Positions 35,486 through 41,876 of a DNA stretch of 64,000 nt are shown here, piece after piece. Origin of the DNA: Pseudolachnospira sp051055405 (GTDB lineage Bacteria > Bacillota > Clostridia > Lachnospirales > Lachnospiraceae). The stretch covers positions 372,001-436,000 of the forward strand of contig NZ_CP167068.1 in assembly GCF_051055405.1 (NCBI RefSeq), written 5' to 3'. How positions within the stretch are numbered: the stretch's first letter is position 1; the number at the start of each line of letters is the position of its first letter. Below the pieces are notes generated by a model. The model did no database searches, had not been told where the DNA came from, and saw nothing but the letters and a program-made list of their open reading frames with translations. The position numbers and the translations under genes were made by a program.

Positions 35486-36383
35486 ACTTTACAGTGCATA
35501 TTATAATACCGTCGCGGCTGTACTTGCCGAAGCAGTCAAACATCCTCTCGAAGACAATGAATTGAGACATATTGTAGAGAAACATGCTTTTGGGGAAAGT
35601 ATTTTGAACATTCCGCCGTCTTTTAAAGAGGAGCGATGGCAGCTTCTTAAGACGGATGGCACAACACCGATTCAGAATACTCCTTCCATGCCGTTGACCA
35701 TACTGCAGAAACGGTGGTTAAAAGCGATTGCGCAGGACCCAAGAATTCGACTGTTCAGTGATCCAAGTTTTGACTTTCCGGATATAGAACCTTTATTTTT
35801 ACCGGAAGATATTCTGATATTTGATCAATACTCGGACGGCGATGACTATGAGGATGAAAGATACAAAGCGAATTTCAGGCTTATTCTGGACGCCATAAAG
35901 AACCGTTTCCCTTTAAGCATTGAGATGATAAACAGAAAAGGCAGCGTCGTTTCCAGAACCATTTTTCCAGAATATTTGGAATATTCGGAAAAGGACGATA
36001 AGTTTCGACTGATAGGAGCTGGAAGTGATTTTGGAAGTACCGTCAATCTGGGCAGAATTATAAGCTGCAAGCCGTGTTCCAAGCCGGATGAGATTGGCTA
36101 TGGAGAACAGAATGAGGCAAGACCCAGAAGCGTTGTTTTTGAATTGGTGGATCAAAGGAAGGCGCTGGAAAGAGTGCTTCTCCATTTTGCTCATTTTGAG
36201 AAGCGGGCGGAGAAAATGGATGAGGACAAATACCGAATCACGGTATTTTATGATAAAGAGGATGAGACAGAGGTCGTAATTCGAGTTCTGTCTTTTGGCC
36301 CGATGATCAAAGTGACGGCGCCTCCCCATTTTGTCGGGTTAATAAAGCAAAGACTGATGGAACAAAAAAGCTGCGGACAGTAA
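35469..36383 (+). CDS. WYL-domain protein 2
   Basis: 304 residues from the ATG at 35469, where the sequence GGCGGTGGGA precedes two consecutive ATGs. No clear winged helix is visible. The N-terminal region (about 1-100) is helical, residues about 130-220 look like a WYL fold (NRFPLSIEMINRKGSVVSRTIFPEYLEYSEKDDKFRLIGAG, NLGRIISCKPC), and the C-terminal part resembles a WCX extension (YRITVFYDKEDETEVVIRVLSFGPMIKV). It overlaps the WYL-1 gene and ends in an intrinsic terminator. The pair may act as a heteromer, with this member as sensor; this is an inference. Confidence 0.78.
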   Translation: MMIFSELYSAYYNTVAAVLAEAVKHPLEDNELRHIVEKHAFGESILNIPPSFKEERWQLLKTDGTTPIQNTPSMPLTILQKRWLKAIAQDPRIRLFSDPSFDFPDIEPLFLPEDILIFDQYSDGDDYEDERYKANFRLILDAIKNRFPLSIEMINRKGSVVSRTIFPEYLEYSEKDDKFRLIGAGSDFGSTVNLGRIISCKPCSKPDEIGYGEQNEARPRSVVFELVDQRKALERVLLHFAHFEKRAEKMDEDKYRITVFYDKEDETEVVIRVLSFGPMIKVTAPPHFVGLIKQRLMEQKSCGQ

Positions 36384-36400
36384 TGTTCGCAGCTTTTTTT
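36370..36400 (+). terminator. Terminator of the WYL operon
   Basis: GCTGCGGAC (36370-36378) and GTTCGCAGC (36385-36393) form a 9-bp stem with a G-U pair, enclosing the WYL-2 stop codon, followed by seven Ts. Confidence 0.9.
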
Positions 36401-36402
36401 CC

Positions 36403-36431
36403 GTGATTCTTGAATACGCCTTATGTATAAT
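36403..36431 (+). promoter_or_regulatory. Promoter of the structured RNA / Ro / RtcB unit
   Basis: A perfect TATAAT (36426-36431) is preceded by a 17-bp spacer and a weak -35 element, GTGATT (36403-36408). A weak -35 fits an activator-dependent promoter, for example one controlled by the WYL pair. Transcription would start near 36438. Confidence 0.6.
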
Positions 36432-36491
36432 GGCATCGTAAGCCGATCAAGCAAGCAGTAGTTGGAGCAGGCGGATCGACTTGCGTAAGGA

Positions 36492-36597
36492 AAGATGCGG
36501 TCAGCAATATAGAGCCATGGTCGTCCTATTAGGGACACCTGCTTTCGGAGCAGGTTGTTGTTCGGTGAAAGTCCGTTCTTGTGGAAAAACGCATCTT
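36492..36597 (+). ncRNA. tRNA-like module 1
   Basis: An 8-bp closing stem (36492-36499 with 36590-36597) encloses a D-arm-like GTCC-TATTAG-GGAC (36523-36536), one A, then an anticodon-like arm CCTGC-TTTCGGA-GCAGG (36538-36554) with TCG in the anticodon position. CGG-TGAAAGT-CCG (36563-36575) occupies the T-arm position without a TTCRA loop. CCAT/GTGG (36515-36518 and 36581-36584) may form an additional inner stem. Confidence 0.6.
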
Positions 36598-36601
36598 GTA
36601 A

Positions 36602-36686
36602 AAGGCGCAGGCAGCAACCTGTGTTAGCAGAAGGCTGATAACCTTCGTCGCTGGCGGATAAATATCCGTTGAACAAATGGCGCCTT
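36602..36686 (+). ncRNA. tRNA-like module 2
   Basis: A perfect 7-bp acceptor-like stem, AAGGCGC (36602-36608) with GCGCCTT (36680-36686). The anticodon-like arm GAAGG-CTGATAA-CCTTC (36630-36646) has the loop of tRNA-Ile(GAU). A 5-bp hairpin GCGGA/TCCGT (36654-36669) sits at the T-arm position. The D-arm is degenerate: TAGC is kept but its GCTA partner is missing. Confidence 0.6.
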
Positions 36687-36713
36687 GTTGCACCCCATAG
36701 AGGCCCTGGGATA

Positions 36714-36808
36714 AAGGTATCAACAGCAATCTTGAATGGCTAAGTGGTTATAGCAGATGGCTCATACCCATCCTTCGCGGGTTCGAATCCCGTTTCAAAT
36801 GGTACCTT
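36714..36808 (+). ncRNA. tRNA-like module 3 (CAU cloverleaf)
   Basis: The outer stem AAGGTA (36714-36719)/TACCTT (36803-36808) encloses an almost complete tRNA at 36730-36801. Its D-arm is GCTA-AGTGGTTA-TAGC, its anticodon arm GATGG-CTCATAC-CCATC, its variable loop 4 nt, and its T-arm GCGGG-TTCGAAT-CCCGT. The acceptor stem has only five pairs (TTGAA/TTCAA), the two terminal positions being mismatched. A functional aminoacylated tRNA is therefore unlikely; a tRNA gene finder may still report tRNA-Met/Ile(CAU). Confidence 0.7.
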
Positions 36809-36839
36809 GTTTTTTGATTATTAGGCAGAAAGGAGAAGA

Positions 36840-38330
36840 ATGATGCTGCAATATATGAAACAGGAAGCAAATATGACAAGGACAGAGAATGGCGCGGCTA
36901 CATATGGGACGGCTGGTTCCGATTGTTTGGATCTGTTTGCAACAGTAGGAGCGCTGAGACGTGAAAGCAGCGAAGAGATCATCGCGCGTTTCATACGTGC
37001 CTATACAGAGAATGCGGATCTGGCAATGAAACTTCTTTTCTTTGCCAGAGATATTAGGGGCGGTTTGGGGGAAAGACGTGTATTTCGCACGATTTTTACC
37101 TGGCTGGCTAAACATGAACCGAACTCTGTAATAAAGAATATGAAATACGTGGCGGAGTATGGACGGTTTGACGATCTGCTGTCACTCTTGGACACACCCT
37201 GCGAGGCAGAAATGCTGTCTTTCCTTAAGGTACAGTTTGACGCCGATATGGCAAAACTGGAAGATCAAAGCGTTTCTCTGTTGGGAAAATGGCTTCCGTC
37301 CGTGAATGCTTCCAACGGACAGACGGTACGGAATGCGAAGAAAATTGCAAAGGCATTTGGCTTAAATGATGCGGCTTATCGAAAGGCTGTAACTGCACTG
37401 CGGGCAAAAATCTGTATCATCGAGAATAATCTCCGTGAGAAGGATTATACTTTTGACTACGAGAAACAACCCTCAAGAGCAATGTTCAAATACAAAAAGG
37501 CCTTTGCGCGCAACGATAGAGAACGGTACAATGCGTTCCTTTCTAAGGCTATTTCCGGCGAAGCAACGCTGCACGCAGGAAATATTTCGCCTTACGAATT
37601 GGTGGAACCATACCTGATTACAGGCTGGTATTGGAATCAGAAAAGCTTTATGCGGGATATAACGCCTGCAGAAAAAGTGGTATTGAACGCTACCTGGGGT
37701 TCCATGCCGGATTTTGGTGGAGATGAAAATGCAATTGCGGTCATCGATACTTCTGGTTCGATGTACTGCGGACCAAAACCGCTTCCGGCCGCTGTAGCGT
37801 TATCTTTGGGATTGTACTTTGCAGAACATAACAAAGGTGTGTTTCGGAATCATTTTATTGAATTTTCTGCGAGACCTCAGTTGATTGAAATCAAGGGCGA
37901 TACTTTTGCAGACCGGCTTCGTTATGTGACGACTTTTAACGAGGTGGCCGATACGAATCTGGAGGCAGTGTTTGACCTGATTCTCAATGCTGCGGTAAAA
38001 AACAGGATTTCGCAGGAGGAGCTTCCCGCAAAACTAATCATTATTTCTGACATGGAGTTCAATGCGTGTGTGAGAAACGCCTCTGCGGTGAATTTCAAAA
38101 ATGCGCAGAAGAAGTATGAAGACTGCGGGTATCGGCTTCCGGAAATCGTGTTTTGGAATGTGGCCAGCCGGAACCGTCAGCAGCCGGTCACGATGAATGA
38201 GCAAGGAGTGGCATTGATCTCTGGGGCAACGCCTAGAATCTTTTCGATGGTGGCTGGAGGCAATCTTTCTCCGTATACATTTATGAGGGAAGTATTAGAA
38301 AGTGAGCGCTATGCCCCAATTGTGGCATAG
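36840..38330 (+). CDS. Ro60-like RNA-binding protein (TROVE/DUF2828-type ring plus vWA)
   Basis: 496 residues, start after GGCAGAAAGGAGAAGA. The N-terminal half (about 10-285) is an alpha-helical repeat region beginning ENGAATYGTAGSDCLDLF and RDIRGGLGERRVFRTIF, the pattern of TROVE/DUF2828 proteins. The C-terminal half is a von Willebrand A domain with the MIDAS motif VIDTSGSMYCG near 300 and IIISDMEF near 400. Ro60 orthologues form rings that bind Y RNAs and misfolded RNA ends and work with nucleases or repair enzymes. It lies immediately after the tRNA-like RNA and before rtcB. Whether it is TROVE proper or the related DUF2828 family needs a profile search; I lean to DUF2828. Confidence 0.82.
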   Translation: MMLQYMKQEANMTRTENGAATYGTAGSDCLDLFATVGALRRESSEEIIARFIRAYTENADLAMKLLFFARDIRGGLGERRVFRTIFTWLAKHEPNSVIKNMKYVAEYGRFDDLLSLLDTPCEAEMLSFLKVQFDADMAKLEDQSVSLLGKWLPSVNASNGQTVRNAKKIAKAFGLNDAAYRKAVTALRAKICIIENNLREKDYTFDYEKQPSRAMFKYKKAFARNDRERYNAFLSKAISGEATLHAGNISPYELVEPYLITGWYWNQKSFMRDITPAEKVVLNATWGSMPDFGGDENAIAVIDTSGSMYCGPKPLPAAVALSLGLYFAEHNKGVFRNHFIEFSARPQLIEIKGDTFADRLRYVTTFNEVADTNLEAVFDLILNAAVKNRISQEELPAKLIIISDMEFNACVRNASAVNFKNAQKKYEDCGYRLPEIVFWNVASRNRQQPVTMNEQGVALISGATPRIFSMVAGGNLSPYTFMREVLESERYAPIVA

Positions 38331-38333
38331 CGC
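38306..38333 (+). other. 10-bp hairpin across the Ro-like stop codon
   Basis: GCGCTATGCC (38306-38315) and GGCATAGCGC (38324-38333) enclose CCAATTGT and span the stop codon. No U-run follows, so this is an mRNA structure in the Ro-rtcB junction rather than a terminator. Confidence 0.7.
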
Positions 38334-38428
38334 CTCCTTCAAAGAGCATATTTGGTGCATTTTAGCTTCCTATGAGCGCGCTTTGCGCCATAAGGTATGA
38401 CAGGGACTTTTTTGAAGGGGTTAATTTT

Positions 38429-39676
38429 ATGTTTGAAATAAAGGGAAAAGTAAGCGCTGCGATCTGCTATGCAAAAGTCATTGAGGAGGAAGCAATAGAG
38501 CAGATCCACAGAATGTGTGATTATGCACTGACAGAAGGCAGCCAAGTTCGGATTATGCCCGATGTACACGCTGGGAAAGGCTGTACGGTCGGAACCACGA
38601 TGACCGTCATGGACAAGGCCTGTCCCAATATTGTAGGAGTGGACATTGGCTGCGGAATGTATACCGTAAAGCTTGCAGATCAGTCGCTGGATTTTGAAAA
38701 GATAGATGAGGCGTGCCACTATATTCCCTCCGGAATGAACGTATGGGAAGGTCGGACGGAACGGTTTGATCTTACCGGCTTGCGCTGCTATCGTTCGCTG
38801 CGAAACACAAAGAGATTAGAGCGTTCGCTTGGCACTTTGGGCGGAGGAAATCATTTTATTGAGATTGATAAAGCTGCGGACGGGACCTATTACCTGATCC
38901 TTCATTCTGGAAGCAGAAATCTGGGAAAGCAGGTAGCTGAGATCTACCAGCAGCTGGCAATTGATCTTCATAGGGGAAAGGCGGACTTCTTCCGCAAGAG
39001 AGAGGAAATCATTCGGACCTATAAAGAGGAGGGCAGAAAGTCTGAAATTGAGGCCGCGTTGAAGGCGCTTCAAAAGAATTACGAGACGCATGCGCTCTCT
39101 GTCCCGGAGGATATATGCTGGCTTTATGGCTCTTTCCTGGAGGATTATCTGCATGATGTGGAAATTTGCCAGAAATTTGCAAAAAGAAGCAGGGAGAAGA
39201 TGGCGGAGATTCTTTTGGAGCGAAGCGGCATGACTGCCGTTGAAGCATTTCATACGATTCATAATTATATCGACACGAATGAGAGGATTCTCAGAAAGGG
39301 CGCGATTGCCGCGCATGCCGGGGAAAAGGTGCTCATTCCTATCAATATGAGAGATGGCTCCATCATTGCCATGGGAAAAGGGAATCCGGAGTGGAATTAT
39401 TCAGCGCCCCATGGCGCCGGCCGCGTGATGTCCAGAACGAAAGCGAGGCAGTCGTTGGATTTGGAAGCGTACCGGGCGTCCATGGAAGGAATCTATACAA
39501 CCTCAGTGAATGAGGATACCCTTGATGAGGCGCCGATGGCATATAAGCCGCTGGAGGATATTATCGACGTGATCCATGAGTCGGTGGATGTGATTGATAT
39601 TCTGAAGCCTGTATATAATTTCAAGGCTTCAGAAAATAATCTTCCCTGGAAAAAGAAAAAAGCGGGAAATTTATGA
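38429..39676 (+). CDS. rtcB: RNA-splicing ligase RtcB
   Basis: 415 residues from the ATG after GAAGGGGTTAATTTT. RtcB joins 2',3'-cyclic-phosphate or 3'-phosphate ends to 5'-OH ends using GTP and Mn(II). Motifs in order are MPDVHAGKGCTVG near 48, GVDIGCGM (metal Cys) near 72, GGGNHFIEID near 138, LHSGSRNLGK near 160, and APHGAGRVMSR near 326, whose His is guanylylated. It lies 98 bp after the Ro-like gene in the same direction and no promoter is obvious, so co-transcription is likely. No rtcA, archease or RtcR gene is adjacent. Confidence 0.95.
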   Translation: MFEIKGKVSAAICYAKVIEEEAIEQIHRMCDYALTEGSQVRIMPDVHAGKGCTVGTTMTVMDKACPNIVGVDIGCGMYTVKLADQSLDFEKIDEACHYIPSGMNVWEGRTERFDLTGLRCYRSLRNTKRLERSLGTLGGGNHFIEIDKAADGTYYLILHSGSRNLGKQVAEIYQQLAIDLHRGKADFFRKREEIIRTYKEEGRKSEIEAALKALQKNYETHALSVPEDICWLYGSFLEDYLHDVEICQKFAKRSREKMAEILLERSGMTAVEAFHTIHNYIDTNERILRKGAIAAHAGEKVLIPINMRDGSIIAMGKGNPEWNYSAPHGAGRVMSRTKARQSLDLEAYRASMEGIYTTSVNEDTLDEAPMAYKPLEDIIDVIHESVDVIDILKPVYNFKASENNLPWKKKKAGNL

Positions 39677-39781
39677 TGTGGACGGTTTGCCAAACCTTAT
39701 CTTTGTGTTTCCTTTGCGGCGCAACTATGGTATAATTTTACCGGAAATAAAGAAAAGCACAAGGCACCGGAGGAGAAACAG

Positions 39782-40840
39782 ATGGAAGGCAAAATGAAAG
39801 TTGCCGTAATGAATGGAATTAGAAAAATAGGGTTCGTAGAGCGTGACATTCCGCAGCTGAACCCGGATGAAGTGCTTGTGAAGCTGGATTATGTGGGGAT
39901 TTGCGGCTCCGATCTTCACTATTATGAGACAGGCGCCATTGGCAATTATGTGGTAGAACCGCCCTTTGTGTTAGGCCACGAGCCCGGAGGCGTGGTGGTC
40001 GAAGTGGGGAAAAACGTACGGCACTTGAACGTCGGGGATCGTGTCGCGTTGGAACCGGGAAAGACATGCGGACATTGTGAATTTTGCAGAGAAGGAAAAT
40101 ATAACTTATGTCCGGATGTGATCTTTTTTGCCACGCCGCCGGTGGACGGAGTGTTCCAGGAATATGTGGCTCACAAAGCAGATTTGTGTTTTAAGCTCCC
40201 AGAACAGGTCAGCACCTTAGAAGGCGCGCTGATAGAACCCCTGGCGGTTGGATTTCATGCTGCCATTCAGGGGGATGCGCATCTAGGGCAGAAGGCGGTT
40301 GTGATGGGAAGCGGGTGTATCGGACTGGTATCCATGATGGCGTTAAAGGCAAGAGGGGTTTCTAAGGTCTATGTGGTCGACATTATGGAAAAACGTTTGG
40401 AAAAGGCCATGGAGCTGGGCGCAACGGGCGTGATCCATGGGGGAAAAGAAGATGTTTGCAAACGTATAGAAGAATTGACCGGCGGAGCCGGAGTGGATCT
40501 GGTTATCGAGACCGCAGGCACGGAAATCACAACCAGACAGGCGATCCAGATCGCGAAAAAGGGATCGACCATTGTGCTGGTTGGATACAGTAAATCCGGC
40601 GAAATGACACTGCCCATGAGCCTGATTTTGGATAAAGAGTTGACGTTAAAAACCGTGTTCCGCTATCGTCATATTTATCCCATGGCAATCGAAGCGGTTG
40701 CATCCGGAAAGGTGAATTTAAAAGGAATCGTAACGGACATCTTTCCTTTGGAAGAAGCGCAGAAAGCAATGGACTATAGCGTGGATAACAAAGCGGATAT
40801 TGTAAAAGCGGTAATCAAAATTTCGAATGACGAGAGATAA
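39782..40840 (+). CDS. Zinc-dependent polyol (sorbitol/xylitol-type) dehydrogenase
   Basis: 352 residues of the medium-chain dehydrogenase family. The catalytic zinc site is GICGSDLHYYETG near 40 with GHEPGGVV near 66. The structural zinc Cys cluster is CGHCEFCREGKYNLC near 97-111. The NAD fold has VMGSGCIGLVS near 178 and an acidic VVDIMEKR near 200, favouring NAD. The AIGNYVVEPPFVLGHE stretch is typical of sorbitol/xylitol dehydrogenases. It starts after CACCGGAGGAGAAACAG. It lies outside the defence island and has its own terminator. Confidence 0.88.
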   Translation: MEGKMKVAVMNGIRKIGFVERDIPQLNPDEVLVKLDYVGICGSDLHYYETGAIGNYVVEPPFVLGHEPGGVVVEVGKNVRHLNVGDRVALEPGKTCGHCEFCREGKYNLCPDVIFFATPPVDGVFQEYVAHKADLCFKLPEQVSTLEGALIEPLAVGFHAAIQGDAHLGQKAVVMGSGCIGLVSMMALKARGVSKVYVVDIMEKRLEKAMELGATGVIHGGKEDVCKRIEELTGGAGVDLVIETAGTEITTRQAIQIAKKGSTIVLVGYSKSGEMTLPMSLILDKELTLKTVFRYRHIYPMAIEAVASGKVNLKGIVTDIFPLEEAQKAMDYSVDNKADIVKAVIKISNDER

Positions 40841-40844
40841 AGCA

Positions 40845-40901
40845 CTCGCGGCAATCCGAACGTTTCCTTTTGGGAAATGACAGATTGCCGCGAGCATTTT
40901 A
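40845..40901 (+). terminator. Terminator of the polyol dehydrogenase gene
   Basis: CTCGCGGCAATC (40845-40856) pairs perfectly with 40883-40894, followed by CATTTTATT. The remainder of the gap to 41142 contains a short AGGTTTTTT/AAAAAACCT inverted repeat (about 41046-41066) and the tRNA promoter. Confidence 0.8.
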
Positions 40902-41079
40902 TTCCAAGCCTATTTTGCGATTTGTCTGTTAATAGTGCATAATAAGTGAAATACAACATAAAATTATGCGAAGTACAAGATATTTTTTGTATCTTGTGAA
41001 ATGTCATGGCTTGTATTGTTTCATATGAAAAAAGGAATCTCAGAAAGGTTTTTTATGAAAAAACCTTGTGAAAAAGTCC

Positions 41080-41108
41080 TTGCATTTCTCTGACAAATGT
41101 GATATCCT
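41080..41108 (+). promoter_or_regulatory. Promoter of the tRNA cluster
   Basis: TTGCAT (41080-41085), a 17-bp spacer and TATCCT (41103-41108), 34 bp before the first tRNA. Confidence 0.55.
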
Positions 41109-41142
41109 AATTTAGGTCAGTCCCTTACAAGGGAATATTTTT

Positions 41143-41214
41143 GGCTCCGTGGTCAAGCGGTTAAGACATCGCCCTTTCACGGCGGTAACACGGGTTCGAT
41201 TCCCGTCGGAGTCA
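41143..41214 (+). tRNA. tRNA-Glu (UUC)
   Basis: GGCTCCG pairs with CGGAGTC. The anticodon loop is CTTTCAC (TTC), and the T-arm is CGGG-TTCGATT-CCCG. No CCA is encoded, as in all tRNAs of this cluster. Confidence 0.95.
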
Positions 41215-41222
41215 CTTCGCTT

Positions 41223-41296
41223 GGACCTTTAGCTCAGTTGGTTAGAGCAACCGGCTCATAACCGGTCGGTCCCGGGTTCGAGTCCCCGAAGGTCCA
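41223..41296 (+). tRNA. tRNA with CAU anticodon (Met, or Ile2)
   Basis: GGACCTT pairs with AAGGTCC. Anticodon arm ACCGG-CTCATAA-CCGGT. The CAU anticodon does not separate elongator Met from lysidine-modified Ile2; the GGACCTTTAGCTC start looks more like Firmicutes Ile2. Confidence 0.93.
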
Positions 41297-41341
41297 TTGC
41301 ACATCCTCCGGGTGTACATGTAGTATTTGGTTTATCTGATT

Positions 41342-41415
41342 GGCCCGATGGCTCAGTTGGTTAGAGCGCCGCCCTGTCACGGCGGAGGTCGTGGGTTCGA
41401 GTCCCATTCGGGTCG
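41342..41415 (+). tRNA. tRNA-Asp (GUC)
   Basis: GGCCCGA pairs with TCGGGTC. Anticodon arm CCGCC-CTGTCAC-GGCGG, with discriminator G as expected for Asp. Confidence 0.96.
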
Positions 41416-41439
41416 TTGGTCGCGTACTGCTTCCTAAAT

Positions 41440-41525
41440 GCCGGCATGGCGGAACTGGCAGACGCACAGGACTTAAAATCCTGCGGGTGGCGACACTCGT
41501 ACCGGTTCGATTCCGGTTGCCGGCA
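41440..41525 (+). tRNA. tRNA-Leu (UAA)
   Basis: GCCGGCA pairs with TGCCGGC. Anticodon arm CAGGA-CTTAAAA-TCCTG, with a long variable arm (GGGTGGCGACACTC region). Confidence 0.96.
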
Positions 41526-41548
41526 GTTAGCCTTACGAGGCGAAATAG

Positions 41549-41622
<74 letters not shown>

Positions 41623-41630
41623 CGAGAGAC

Positions 41631-41656
41631 AGGCTTGGCTTTCAAGCTTGTTTTTT
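41631..41656 (+). terminator. Terminator within the tRNA cluster
   Basis: AGGCTTG (41631-41637) pairs with CAAGCTT (41643-41649), followed by six Ts. It separates tRNA-Arg from the last tRNA-Leu, which probably depends on read-through or another promoter. Confidence 0.7.
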
Positions 41657-41669
41657 CTATCAGGAAAAT

Positions 41670-41750
41670 GCGGATATGGCGGAATTGGCAGACGCGCAGG
41701 ATTTAGGTTCCTGTCTCTATGAGGTATGGGTTCAAGTCCCATTATCCGCA
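41670..41750 (+). tRNA. tRNA-Leu (UAG)
   Basis: GCGGATA pairs with TATCCGC. Anticodon arm CAGGA-TTTAGGT-TCCTG, with a short class II variable arm (TCTCTATGAG). Confidence 0.94.
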
Positions 41751-41758
41751 GGAAAGCA

Positions 41759-41810
41759 TGCAAACCCGGACTTTTACCAAGTGGTGAAACGTTCGGGTTT
41801 GTTGCGTTTT
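41759..41810 (+). terminator. Terminator of the tRNA cluster
   Basis: CAAACCCG (41761-41768) pairs with CGGGTTTG (41794-41801). The following T-tract is weak. Confidence 0.5.
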
Positions 41811-41876
41811 AAACCAGAGTCTTTGTTATAAAATCCATTTCACACCATATATTGGAAACAAAACAGATTGGGTGCG

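Larger units (their letters stand above)
36438..36815 (+). ncRNA. Structured RNA with three tandem tRNA-like modules (candidate Y-RNA-like RNA)
   Basis: The 456-bp gap between WYL-2 and the Ro-like gene has no plausible ORF but is densely structured. After a 5' domain (36443-36484), three modules begin at 36492, 36602 and 36714, a period of 110-112 nt. Their closing stems are AAGATGCG/CGCATCTT, AAGGCGC/GCGCCTT and AAGGTA/TACCTT. Each stem is followed by GT. CAGCAA lies 2-4 nt inside each 5' arm (36502, 36612, 36724). Modules 2 and 3 share CAAATGGYRCCTTGTT at their 3' ends. A T-run (36810-36815) ends the array. Bacterial Y RNAs bound by Ro proteins are known to contain tRNA-mimicking domains; position and shape suggest the same here. 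Expression is unproven. Confidence 0.75.

Noticed and set aside
36561..36576. GGTGAAAGTCC, reminiscent of a cobalamin riboswitch core
   Set aside because: The B12 box and the conserved GCCACTG-type segment are absent, and the stretch falls inside a tRNA-like module; chance similarity.
36730..36801. A normal tRNA-Met or tRNA-Ile2 gene
   Set aside because: Only five acceptor pairs, the two terminal pairs mismatched, and it is embedded in a repeated RNA array; a real CAU tRNA is present at 41223-41296.
28416..39700. Integrated phage or integrative element
   Set aside because: No integrase, transposase, relaxase, phage structural gene or flanking att-like direct repeat was recognised; the region is better described as a defence island of unknown entry route.
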